A stretch of DNA of 27,010 nucleotides from Nitrospira lenta (GTDB lineage Bacteria > Nitrospirota > Nitrospiria > Nitrospirales > Nitrospiraceae). Both the position numbers and the translations under genes were made by a program. Location: positions 1 through 27,010 of the forward strand of contig CAMDRK010000004.1 of NCBI GenBank assembly GCA_945906715.1, read 5' to 3'. The notes beneath the pieces were generated by a model. That model was not told the origin of the DNA. It saw nothing but the letters and a program-made list of their open reading frames with translations, and did no database searches. Of the stretch, positions 10,404-16,861 are shown piece by piece (position 1 is the stretch's first letter; the number at the start of each line of letters is the position of its first letter).

Positions 10404-11875
10404 CAGGCCGCCTCTTTGTGCATACCGTCAAGAAACATAGCCACATTCACTCGCTCATGAAGGGGATCCAATACCTTCATGATCGTTCGCGCTGACGCCC
10501 CTGCTGTCTGGGCTCCAAGATCGACGCGAATCGGCGTAAGGTACGATCCTCCCTGCGGTCCTGTGATCACTTTGACGACCGGGTTGAGCCGCTGAGCGCC
10601 ATTTATCCCCACGACCACCGCCTGTTCTCCCGTATCCATCAGGACCAGGCTCCCGATCGGATAGACGCCTAGACTGCCGATCATGCTTTGGATCAAATCC
10701 TTTGCATACTGTCCTTTGTCCCCAAGGCGAAACAGCTGTCGGATGGCATCATGCGGCAGCATCGCGGGACGTCCTCCACGACGACTGACCATGCCGTCGT
10801 AGAGGTCTACCAGTCCGACCAGCTGCGCCGACAGTGAGATGGAACTTCCCTTGAGTTTGAGCGGGAAACCGCTTCCATCGCTGCGCTCATGATGTTCCGT
10901 AACAATCCTGACGACGGCGTCCCGATCCTCTTGCGCCTCCTGTAAGATGGCCAGTCCCAGCGCAGAATGCTGCTGCATCAGCGCGCGCTCTTGTTCAGTG
11001 AGGTCGTGGCTCCTCCGGTACAGATTTCGCGGCAATCGGACATAGCCGATGTCGTGCAGCAACGCGCCGGCGCCGAGCGCTTCCAGTTCTCCCTCCGCAA
11101 CTCCATAGTCCTGTGCCACAATGAGCGAGAGGGTACAGACATCGAGCGCATGTGAGGCCAATGTGCGATCGAACCGTTTCATTTTTTGGAGAGAGAGCAG
11201 ACTGAGCATGGAGGCGCCATCGTCCAGCACACGCGAGAGCACATTCCCGACGACTGTTCGCAGGGTATCAGGCCGAGGGACGATCCGCGCCTCTAACTCT
11301 TCAAACATACGTTCCATAGAACAGGTCGCTTCACTATAGGTCTCTTGGGCAGCCGCTGCCTGTTCCCGTGCCTTCGAGGACATCGGCGCGTCCACCTTCG
11401 TGACAGGCGGCAGCGGTGACGCTGTGTTCATTTCTATGCTGGAGGCAGGCAGGGGAGCCGCTTCTGGCGAGGCCGGTTGTTCCGTATGGCTCGGGTGGGG
11501 GGCGGTGGCGGCCTTCTGCGAGTGCGAAGGCGGCGGCGGCTGTGCGGTGTTCGTTTCTGCGCTGGAGGCAAGTAGAGGAGCCGTTTCTAGCGAGGTCGAT
11601 TGCACTGGATGGCTGGGTTGAGGGGCGGCGGCTGTGTTTTGTGCGCTCGAAAACGGCGGCGCGTCTCCTGACTGGTTCGGCTCCACATCGAGGCCCCGAT
11701 CCGGGTCGATCTTCACCTCTCTGATCCCATGCTGCCGGAACAGATCGATGTCTTTTGTATCGCGGATAAGGCGTTTATGGAGGAAGAAGGGGGTGCGAAA
11801 CCAAGGCTGGTCCATTCCAACGATGAACATTCCAGGCTTCAGTTGATCTATCGTGATCGTTTTCACGTGTTTCAT
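10403..11875 (-). CDS. HD-GYP domain protein, probable c-di-GMP phosphodiesterase (variant motif)
   Basis: Read from the ATG at 11875 the product has 490 residues: an N-terminal DUF3391-like segment (TITIDQLKPGMFIVGMDQPW), a long Ala/Pro/Ser-rich linker (about 60-150) and an HD-GYP domain with LLHDIG (His274-Asp275) and HHERSDGSGFP (Gly334-Ser335-Gly336-Phe337-Pro338), where the consensus is GTGYP. Metal ligands look preserved, so activity is plausible. The frame remains open upstream to 12193, but those extra 106 residues are encoded by REP and tandem repeats and are unlikely to be real; no strong ribosome-binding site is visible for 11875, so the start is uncertain. It is followed, with a 1-bp overlap, by the HPt kinase. 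The neighbouring plus-strand HD-GYP protein is a paralogue with the same N-terminal segment. Confidence 0.85.
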   Translation of the reverse strand: MKHVKTITIDQLKPGMFIVGMDQPWFRTPFFLHKRLIRDTKDIDLFRQHGIREVKIDPDRGLDVEPNQSGDAPPFSSAQNTAAAPQPSHPVQSTSLETAPLLASSAETNTAQPPPPSHSQKAATAPHPSHTEQPASPEAAPLPASSIEMNTASPLPPVTKVDAPMSSKAREQAAAAQETYSEATCSMERMFEELEARIVPRPDTLRTVVGNVLSRVLDDGASMLSLLSLQKMKRFDRTLASHALDVCTLSLIVAQDYGVAEGELEALGAGALLHDIGYVRLPRNLYRRSHDLTEQERALMQQHSALGLAILQEAQEDRDAVVRIVTEHHERSDGSGFPLKLKGSSISLSAQLVGLVDLYDGMVSRRGGRPAMLPHDAIRQLFRLGDKGQYAKDLIQSMIGSLGVYPIGSLVLMDTGEQAVVVGINGAQRLNPVVKVITGPQGGSYLTPIRVDLGAQTAGASARTIMKVLDPLHERVNVAMFLDGMHKEAA

Positions 11876-11885
11876 TATTGATGAT

Positions 11886-12167
11886 GGGACTGGCTCCGCC
11901 GTCGCGGCGGTGCCTGTCCCGGTTCCTTCCCCGCCCCGGTGTCCCGGTTCCTTCCCCGCTGTCCCGGTTCCTTCCCCGTCCCCGTGTCCCGGTTCCTTCC
12001 CCGTCCCCGTGTCCCGGTTCCTTCCCGCGAAGAACAGGGACAGGCACCGCCGCGACGGCGGAGCCAGTCCCCTTCCTATCGGGATAAATCGAACGGAACT
12101 TAAGATTAGCGGGACAGGCGAGAGAAGCAGCGGGACAGGCACCGCCGCAGACGGCGGAGCCAGTCCC
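11886..12167. repeat. REP-like palindromes flanking a five-copy tandem repeat
   Basis: Three palindromes of the form GGGACTGGCTCCGCCGTC...GGTGCCTGTCCC: 11886-11920, and in the opposite orientation 12037-12071 and 12132-12167. Between the first two lie five copies of GTCCCGGTTCCTTCC starting at 11916, 11941, 11961, 11986 and 12011 (spacing 25, 20, 25, 25). Opposed REPs around a spacer resemble a BIME/REPIN arrangement. The first palindrome ends 11 bp before the proposed HD-GYP start. Confidence 0.85.
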
Positions 12168-12254
12168 TTCGCACTCTTTCTCAAGGTTCTCACGTAGATG
12201 CCGATAGAACTCAGTCAGGGCATCTTGGTGTTGGATGGTACTTAATCAGGTAAA

Positions 12255-12319
12255 CAGGCTGAAGGGATGCAGGCTGAAGGTCGGAGGTCGGAAATCCGAA
12301 CACTTCAGCCTTCAGCCTG
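12255..12319. repeat. CAGGCTGAAG-family inverted repeat, upstream of the second HD-GYP gene
   Basis: CAGGCTGAAGG at 12270-12280 pairs exactly with CCTTCAGCCTG at 12309-12319, and an inner TCGGAAATCCGA (12288-12299) forms the tip. It lies in the leader of the downstream gene, 22 bp before its ATG, so it could influence translation or mRNA stability. Confidence 0.8.
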
Positions 12320-12341
12320 AACCCCTGAGTAGCTACGGACG

Positions 12342-13565
12342 ATGCGCAAGCGAATTTCCATCGATCAGCTGAAGATCGGCATGAAGGTCGAGAAACTCGA
12401 TCGTTCTTGGCTGGCGACGCCGTTTTTGCGCCATCGATTCACGATTACGTCCTCAGAGCAAATCGCGCAACTACAGGCGAGCGGGGTCCAACAACTCGAT
12501 GTCGAGACTGACGACGCCTGCCAGGACTCCGGTTCGTTCGCGCCGGCTATACCGGCGAAGGCTGAAACCTCTCAGCCGATAGCTCCAACCCCGGAACCTA
12601 AACCGGCGACCATTCCCTTTGCCGAAGAGCTGCTGGCAGCAAAAGAAACCTACAAAGCCGCAAAACTGGTCGTTCAACAGGCCATGGAAGATGTTCGGAT
12701 GGGCCGCGCGTTGAACATGGAGGCAGTCAGTGAGGTGGTCGGGAGCATGGCCGATAGCATTCTGCGCAATCCTGACGCGCTGACCAGTCTGACACGCCTC
12801 AAACACTTCGATGAATACACCTTTTTCCACTCCGTGAACACGTCTGCTCTGGCATTGTCGGTCGGGAGACATCTCGGCTATGAGCGGGCGCTGTTGCTGC
12901 AGCTGGGAACCGGGATGCTGTTGCACGATATCGGGAAAATGCTGATTCCCGTCGAGATTCTCAATAAGCCTGGCCGCTATGAGACCCATGAGTTCGAGAT
13001 CATGAAGCAGCATGCCTTGCGCGGAGCAGAGATCCTCTCGAACACCACCGGCCTCACCGATATGTTTCTGAAGCCCGCACTTGAGCATCATGAACGCGTT
13101 GACGGGACTGGCTATCCCCATCACCGATCCAAGATAGACCTCAGTCAGTTCGGCCTCATTGCCGCCATTGTGGATATCTACGATGCCGTGACCAGCGACC
13201 GGTGTTATCACAAAGGGAAAACGCCGCACGATACACTGCAGTTTCTCTATCAATTGGGGACTCAGGGCCATGTGGACGGGGCGTTGGTCCAGCAGTTCGT
13301 TCAGGTTGTCGGGGTCTATCCCGTCGGTTCCTGTGTCCTTCTCAATACGGGGGAGGCGGCGATTGTGAAGCAATTCTCTCATCAGGATCCACTACGGCCC
13401 CTGATCATTCTTATCACGGACCAAGCTGGGTATCAGCGATCCCGTCCTGTCGACCTCGACCTTTCGGCGCAGTTCCGCCGTCCCCTGCGAACGATCGTGG
13501 CAACCACCGATCCGGCCTCGTTGAGTATCAATCCTCGGACCTATCTCGATACGGAGGCGGCATGA
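12342..13565 (+). CDS. HD-GYP domain cyclic-di-GMP phosphodiesterase
   Basis: A 407-residue cytoplasmic protein. The N-terminal DUF3391-like segment (RISIDQLKIGMKVEKLDRSW) is followed by a charged/Pro linker and a complete HD-GYP domain: LLHDIGK (His195-Asp196), then HHERVDGTGYP (His249-His250-Glu251, Gly255 to Pro259), all canonical for hydrolysis of c-di-GMP. Length and order match two-part HD-GYP proteins such as those common in Vibrio, Pseudomonas and Nitrospirota. The ATG at 12342 follows a repeat and lacks an obvious strong ribosome-binding site. Its stop overlaps the start of the PilZ gene (ATGA), so enzyme and effector are made together. It is a paralogue of the divergent minus-strand HD-GYP gene but keeps the consensus motif the other has partly lost. 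Confidence 0.93.
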   Translation: MRKRISIDQLKIGMKVEKLDRSWLATPFLRHRFTITSSEQIAQLQASGVQQLDVETDDACQDSGSFAPAIPAKAETSQPIAPTPEPKPATIPFAEELLAAKETYKAAKLVVQQAMEDVRMGRALNMEAVSEVVGSMADSILRNPDALTSLTRLKHFDEYTFFHSVNTSALALSVGRHLGYERALLLQLGTGMLLHDIGKMLIPVEILNKPGRYETHEFEIMKQHALRGAEILSNTTGLTDMFLKPALEHHERVDGTGYPHHRSKIDLSQFGLIAAIVDIYDAVTSDRCYHKGKTPHDTLQFLYQLGTQGHVDGALVQQFVQVVGVYPVGSCVLLNTGEAAIVKQFSHQDPLRPLIILITDQAGYQRSRPVDLDLSAQFRRPLRTIVATTDPASLSINPRTYLDTEAA

Positions 13566-14290
13566 TGGAGCGAGAACACCATGCCGCACAGTCGTCGTTT
13601 CTCATGGTTGGATTGTCCCTCCAGCTGGTGATCGGGTCCGGCCAGGATAAAGTGAACTGTGGGTCTACACTATTGGGCTGGAAGGAGCGGACCTGGCTGA
13701 TTTGTGAATGGCCCTTTCATTTCGGGCAAGCCGTGCCCTGCGACACGGGCACTCGTTGTCTCGTTCGGTATTTGGTAGACGGCAAGCTCATTGGCTATGA
13801 AAGCGAAGTTCGCACCACGCAGACGACTCCGGTCCCGCTCCTGTATCTTGCGTTTCCTCAGGCCGTGGAAGAAATCCATCTCCGCAAGCATGTGCGTGTC
13901 TCCAGCAACGAGCCGCTGCTCTTGATACAGGTCGAGCGGCAGGGAACGGCGCGCGCCGATCCGAACGGAGAATCGACGATCGGCGGCCTTATGCAGGATC
14001 TCAGTGCGACCGGTTGTCGAGTGGTGGTGCAGCAACTGCGTCCCACCGTGCATCAGGGCTCCACGGTCCGGCTGGAATTCGAGTTGATCGGCATCGGGCA
14101 TGTGAGCAACCTCACCGGTGTGATCAGGAGCGTGGTGGAACAGGGGAATACGAAATCTATCGGCATTGAATTTTGCTTCGACGGGAAGGAGTGCATCGAG
14201 TATCGCGGATGGGGAGGGACGGTACAGAAGTCGATTGAGTATGCGGTGCTGCAAAAACAGCCTCTGCTAGGCAGTGCGCCCGCTGGGTGA
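13562..14290 (+). CDS. YcgR-like PilZ domain protein (c-di-GMP effector)
   Basis: A 242-residue protein. The first half resembles the YcgR N-terminal (PilZN) beta domain; the second is a PilZ domain with both c-di-GMP-binding motifs: RKHVR (Arg108 and Arg112) and DLSATG (Asp146 on). YcgR proteins act as flagellar brakes by binding the motor when c-di-GMP is high. The ATG at 13562 overlaps the HD-GYP stop by four bases (ATGA); a longer open frame reaches upstream inside the HD-GYP gene but is a shadow. Co-expression with a c-di-GMP phosphodiesterase and proximity to csrA/fliW and flagellin-glycosylation genes support a motility role. Whether the target is the motor is inferred from the family. 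Confidence 0.88.
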   Translation: MMEREHHAAQSSFLMVGLSLQLVIGSGQDKVNCGSTLLGWKERTWLICEWPFHFGQAVPCDTGTRCLVRYLVDGKLIGYESEVRTTQTTPVPLLYLAFPQAVEEIHLRKHVRVSSNEPLLLIQVERQGTARADPNGESTIGGLMQDLSATGCRVVVQQLRPTVHQGSTVRLEFELIGIGHVSNLTGVIRSVVEQGNTKSIGIEFCFDGKECIEYRGWGGTVQKSIEYAVLQKQPLLGSAPAG

Positions 14291-14317
14291 AACGCGTACT
14301 GCCAGAGCGGAGTTTCT

Positions 14318-14406
14318 CGTTTCAAGTTCCACGTTTCAGGTATGACTTCGGATGTCCAACAATCCGATACGAACAACGTGAAACATGAAACCGGAAACTT
14401 GAAACG
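14318..14406. repeat. GTTTCAAGTT-family inverted repeat
   Basis: CGTTTCAAGTT (14318-14328) is the exact inverse of AACTTGAAACG (14396-14406), and the neighbouring words (CACGTTTCAGG, GTGAAACATGAAACC) extend the pairing imperfectly. It lies 27 bp after the PilZ stop and could end that transcript. The same word family recurs at 16769-16828. Confidence 0.8.
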
Positions 14407-14629
14407 CGTCACGGATTTCAAGATTTCTGACATGCCACAATAAATTTCCGCAGTCAGCTCAGTCGGCATCAGTGGATCTGCCCTGGAATCATCTTGCCCA
14501 TCTGCCGGAACTTCTTGCCTGCCGAGGCCGCGCAAGGTCTGCTCTCTCGCAAAAATCCACGCCATGTTCGCTGTCACTGACGTCTGCCTGCGGCACGCGA
14601 ATTGAATTCCGCATTCTTGGCAGACGTGA

Positions 14630-14752
14630 GAAGTTTTGAGTTCTGGGTTCTGACTTAGGGGCGGATAAGAAAGCCGAGACGGGGGAGAGTTCGATGTTCG
14701 AGGTTCGAAGCTCCAGAAACTCAGAACTCAGAACTTCGAACTCAGAACTTCC
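14630..14752. repeat. GAGTTCTGGGTTC array with inverted counterpart
   Basis: Left arm GAAGTTTTGAGTTCTGGG (14630 on) is answered by repeated CAGAACTCAGAACTTC words at 14714-14752, with a small internal TTCGATGTTCGAGGTTCGAA palindromic stretch. Sequence differs from the other hairpin families here but the array-spacer-inverse layout is the same. Confidence 0.7.
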
Positions 14753-14904
14753 TATCGCGCCTGTCTTGCTTGTCTTGCTCACATTTCACGAACGACGGTC
14801 TTTTCGAGGGGCGTTTCACGTTGTACGTTTCACGGATAACGGGCTTCTTGGGCCGGCGCGCTCAAGTTTTTCTTAGGCCTGTCGATAGAGTAATCACTTA
14901 CTGT

Positions 14905-15531
14905 ATGAATGGTGGCCCTTTGCCGAAAGCCGCACAAAGATTTTACCGACCGACCCCCGCAAGGCGTGAACTGCTGGCATTGCGTTCATTGGTCGAAATC
15001 GAACAGATCAGCCAGCACGAACTCGGCAGACATATCGGGGTCAGCAGCGCGATGGCGCATAACTACGTACAAGCCTTGGTGGGCCAGGGCTACGTCATGA
15101 CGAGCGGTGAGACGAATCGGAGCATGCGCTACCTCGTAACGGCGACAGGCCGCACGCGTTTGGCCCTGCTGATGCGGGAGTACGCGAGTGAAATCGCAGG
15201 CATGTATTCGCTCGCCAAGACGGAAGTGGAACAGCGGCTCCGGCAACTGTGGGACGAAGGGGTTCAGGCAGTCGTGGTGTTCGGGGCAGCGGAGACGGGA
15301 GAGTTGATCTATAGCGCCGTGAAATCCACACCCATGCGTATCGTCGGCTGGGTCGATAATGATGTCGCAAAACATCAACAACGATTCGGAGACCTGACCG
15401 TGTGCCCGCCTTACACCATTGAATCGTGCCATCCGGATGCGGTGCTCATTGCTTCCTCCGGCCAGACGGAGGGCATCCATCGGCAGCTTCGCCATCTCTC
15501 GAAGAAAGGGATCGCCATTGTCACTCTCTAG
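14905..15531 (+). CDS. Winged-helix regulator with C-terminal Rossmann-like domain
   Basis: Read from the ATG at 14905 the protein has 208 residues. The N-terminal part (about 10-95) is a winged helix: ELLALRSLVEIEQISQHELG, then a recognition helix in VSSAMAHNYVQALVGQGYV and a wing with MRYLVTATGRTRLALL, as in MarR-type repressors. The C-terminal part (about 125-205) starts VVVFGAAETGELIYSAVKS and continues VGWVDND and DAVLIASSG, a nucleotide- or sugar-nucleotide-binding Rossmann fold like the N-terminal domain of PglD-type acetyltransferases, but without an acetyltransferase part. It stands first in the sugar cluster, so it probably senses a cluster metabolite and controls these genes; that is inference. 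The frame reaches back to 14770, but that extension is repeat-derived. No clear ribosome-binding site is seen. Confidence 0.75.
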   Translation: MNGGPLPKAAQRFYRPTPARRELLALRSLVEIEQISQHELGRHIGVSSAMAHNYVQALVGQGYVMTSGETNRSMRYLVTATGRTRLALLMREYASEIAGMYSLAKTEVEQRLRQLWDEGVQAVVVFGAAETGELIYSAVKSTPMRIVGWVDNDVAKHQQRFGDLTVCPPYTIESCHPDAVLIASSGQTEGIHRQLRHLSKKGIAIVTL

Positions 15532-15554
15532 CAAGATGCTGAAACAGTCCGCCA
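15502..15554 (+). repeat. 53-bp direct repeat, first copy
   Basis: Identical to 15677-15729. It covers the last nine codons and stop of the winged-helix gene (KKGIAIVTL, TAG) and the bases ATGCTGAAACAGTCCGCC, which in the second copy are codons of the dehydrogenase gene. The two copies bracket a 120-bp interspersed element. Confidence 0.95.
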
Positions 15555-15652
15555 GCGGCGTTCTCGCATCGTTCAGACCCTCAACGTACCCCAGAGGGTA
15601 CGCCTCGGCCCTTCACTTGCTGCGGCCTTGCTGGACGAACTGTTTGAGCATC
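15535..15652 (+). mobile_element. ~120-bp non-coding element with terminal inverted repeats, copy A
   Basis: Begins GATGCTGAAACAG and ends CTGTTTGAGCATC, inverted repeats with one mismatch, and has the central palindrome CGTACCCCAGAGGGTACG (15585-15602). Its sequence matches, in opposite orientation, the element at 23297-23417. It encodes nothing convincing. MITE-like, but no transposase source is in the window. Confidence 0.85.
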
Positions 15653-15676
15653 TTGATGGATCGTGTCCAATTGACC

Positions 15677-15729
15677 AAGAAAGGGATCGCCATTGTCACT
15701 CTCTAGCAAGATGCTGAAACAGTCCGCCA
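15677..15729 (+). repeat. 53-bp direct repeat, second copy
   Basis: Exact duplicate of 15502-15554, displaced by 175 bp. It supplies a AAAGGG ribosome-binding site, a TTG and an ATG start for the downstream dehydrogenase, so that gene stayed intact despite the insertion. Confidence 0.95.
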
Positions 15730-16808
15730 CAGAGCCCTATCGGGCAGGGGTTATCGGGTTAGGCCAGATCGGCAATCTGTTCGATGAGGATCCCAGGCGC
15801 AAGGAAGTCTGGACCCATACGGGCGCCTACTTAGCGTTGCCCAATGTCACGCTGACAGCCGGAGCCGATTCAGATGAGGATCGCCGCCGCCGGTTCCAGT
15901 ATCGCGGCGTCACGGCGAGCGCCTACGCTGACTATCAGTCGATGTTGCAAGCCGAGCGCCTGGATATCGTGAGCATTTGTACACCGACGGCGCTGCACCA
16001 CGAGATGGTCCTTGCCGCGGTGCGCGCAGGAGTTCAGGCGATCTTTTGTGAAAAGCCCTTGGCGGCAACGTCGGAGCAGGCGGCAGAGATGGTCGAAGCC
16101 TGTCAGGCAGCCGGCGTGTTGTTGGCGGTCAACCATACGCGGCGCTGGGAGTCGATCTACGTTCGGGCCAAACAGTGTGTGCTGGATGGGGAGATCGGCC
16201 GCATCGAAGCGATCGTCGGCTATTACCCGGGCAAAGTCTTCACCATGGGCACACATCTGTTCGACCTCATGCGATTCTTTGGCGGGGACGTCCAATGGGT
16301 CTGTGGCCAGTCGCCCGATCCCCGGCCGGCGTCAGATGAAGAGAGGGGCCTGTCCGGACTAGTGCAGTTCCGTTCTGGCGCCACTGGATGCATCGTGTCA
16401 GGGCGTGACCGGGCCAACCATGTGTTCGAACTGGATATCTTCGGCAGTGCCGGCCGGTTGCGTGTGTCCGGGGACGGAGCGGCGATGGAGCTCTGTCGAT
16501 TTGAGGAGAGTCCCCGCTATTCCGGCTATCGAGAGCTCGTGCCGAATGACGTAAGCGGACGATTCGTCCGCGACGGCCAACCCGAGGCCAGCCGTCTCGT
16601 GATCGCGATGCGCGACGTCATCGATTGCCTTGGCAGCGGGAAGCAGCCGGCCTGTAGCGGGCAGGATGGGCTCGCGGCGGTGGAGATCGCCTGCGCGCTC
16701 TGTGAGTCGGTCAAGCAGGGCAATGTTCGAGTGGATCTTCCGCTTGAGGAGTTTCTGGTTTCTAGTTCCGAGTTTCAGGTTGCTGGGAAACGGCTTCTGA
16801 AAACTTGA
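15693..16808 (+). CDS. Gfo/Idh/MocA family NAD(P)-dependent sugar dehydrogenase
   Basis: A 371-residue oxidoreductase with an N-terminal Rossmann fold (RAGVIGLGQIGNLFDED, residues about 16-33), the family signature FCEKPLA near residue 113, and NHTRRWE in the substrate domain followed by MGTHLFDLMRFFGGD, which supplies the usual His/Asp catalytic region. Members oxidise or reduce hydroxyl/keto groups on sugars and nucleotide sugars. The TTG at 15693 has AAAGGG 7 bp upstream; ATG 15711 is the alternative and homology starts after both. The first residues are encoded by the duplicated 53-bp segment, whose right part is an end of the interspersed element. The last 19 residues (after LPLEEF) are encoded by a GTTTCAGG-type inverted repeat and are probably not functional. 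In this cluster it may act on a nonulosonate precursor; the substrate is unknown. Confidence 0.87.
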   Translation: MSLSSKMLKQSATEPYRAGVIGLGQIGNLFDEDPRRKEVWTHTGAYLALPNVTLTAGADSDEDRRRRFQYRGVTASAYADYQSMLQAERLDIVSICTPTALHHEMVLAAVRAGVQAIFCEKPLAATSEQAAEMVEACQAAGVLLAVNHTRRWESIYVRAKQCVLDGEIGRIEAIVGYYPGKVFTMGTHLFDLMRFFGGDVQWVCGQSPDPRPASDEERGLSGLVQFRSGATGCIVSGRDRANHVFELDIFGSAGRLRVSGDGAAMELCRFEESPRYSGYRELVPNDVSGRFVRDGQPEASRLVIAMRDVIDCLGSGKQPACSGQDGLAAVEIACALCESVKQGNVRVDLPLEEFLVSSSEFQVAGKRLLKT

Positions 16809-16828
16809 CACGAGAAACCTGAAACGAG
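16769..16828. repeat. GTTTCAGGTT-family inverted repeat overlapping a gene end
   Basis: GTTTCAGGTT at 16772-16781 is the exact inverse of AACCTGAAAC at 16816-16825. The left arm lies inside the dehydrogenase coding sequence and gives its C-terminal SSSEFQVAG residues; the stop (16806-16808) is in the loop. The same word family is found at 14318-14406. Confidence 0.8.
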
Positions 16829-16861
16829 CGATGTTTCGGACTGAACAAGGAGGAGAATTGA

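Larger units (their letters stand above)
11876..12341. promoter_or_regulatory. Divergent 466-bp spacer between the two HD-GYP genes
   Basis: Both HD-GYP operons must be transcribed outward from here. The spacer is almost entirely repeats: three REP-like palindromes, five tandem GTCCCGGTTCCTTCC copies and a CAGGCTGAAG-family hairpin. I cannot identify clear -10/-35 or sigma-54 sites. Confidence 0.5.
14291..14904. other. 614-bp gene-free spacer with two hairpin repeats
   Basis: Holds a GTTTCAAGTT/AACTTGAAAC inverted repeat (14318-14406) and an array of TTGAGTTCTGGGTTC words with its inverse (14630-14752). The piece between, about 14410-14620, has no recognisable gene; a minus-strand frame starting near 14577 runs into the first repeat and matches nothing I know. 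The promoter for the sugar cluster should be near 14760-14900 but is not evident. Confidence 0.6.

Noticed and set aside
11876..12193. 106-residue N-terminal extension of the minus-strand HD-GYP protein
   Set aside because: Encoded by REP palindromes and tandem repeats; the paralogue begins at the segment equivalent to 11875.
13202..13561. Upstream extension of the PilZ frame inside the HD-GYP gene
   Set aside because: It overlaps a conserved HD-GYP coding region in another frame; the ATGA overlap at 13562 gives a natural start.
14053..14577. Minus-strand open frame of 174 codons after the PilZ gene
   Set aside because: Half of it is the antisense of the PilZ gene end and much of the rest is the GTTTCAAGTT hairpin; the first 55 residues match no family I know.
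15419..15706. 95-codon frame across the 120-bp element
   Set aside because: It reads through element and direct repeats in a frame shifted from the regulator; the shared KKGIAIVTL ending is only a product of the 53-bp duplication.
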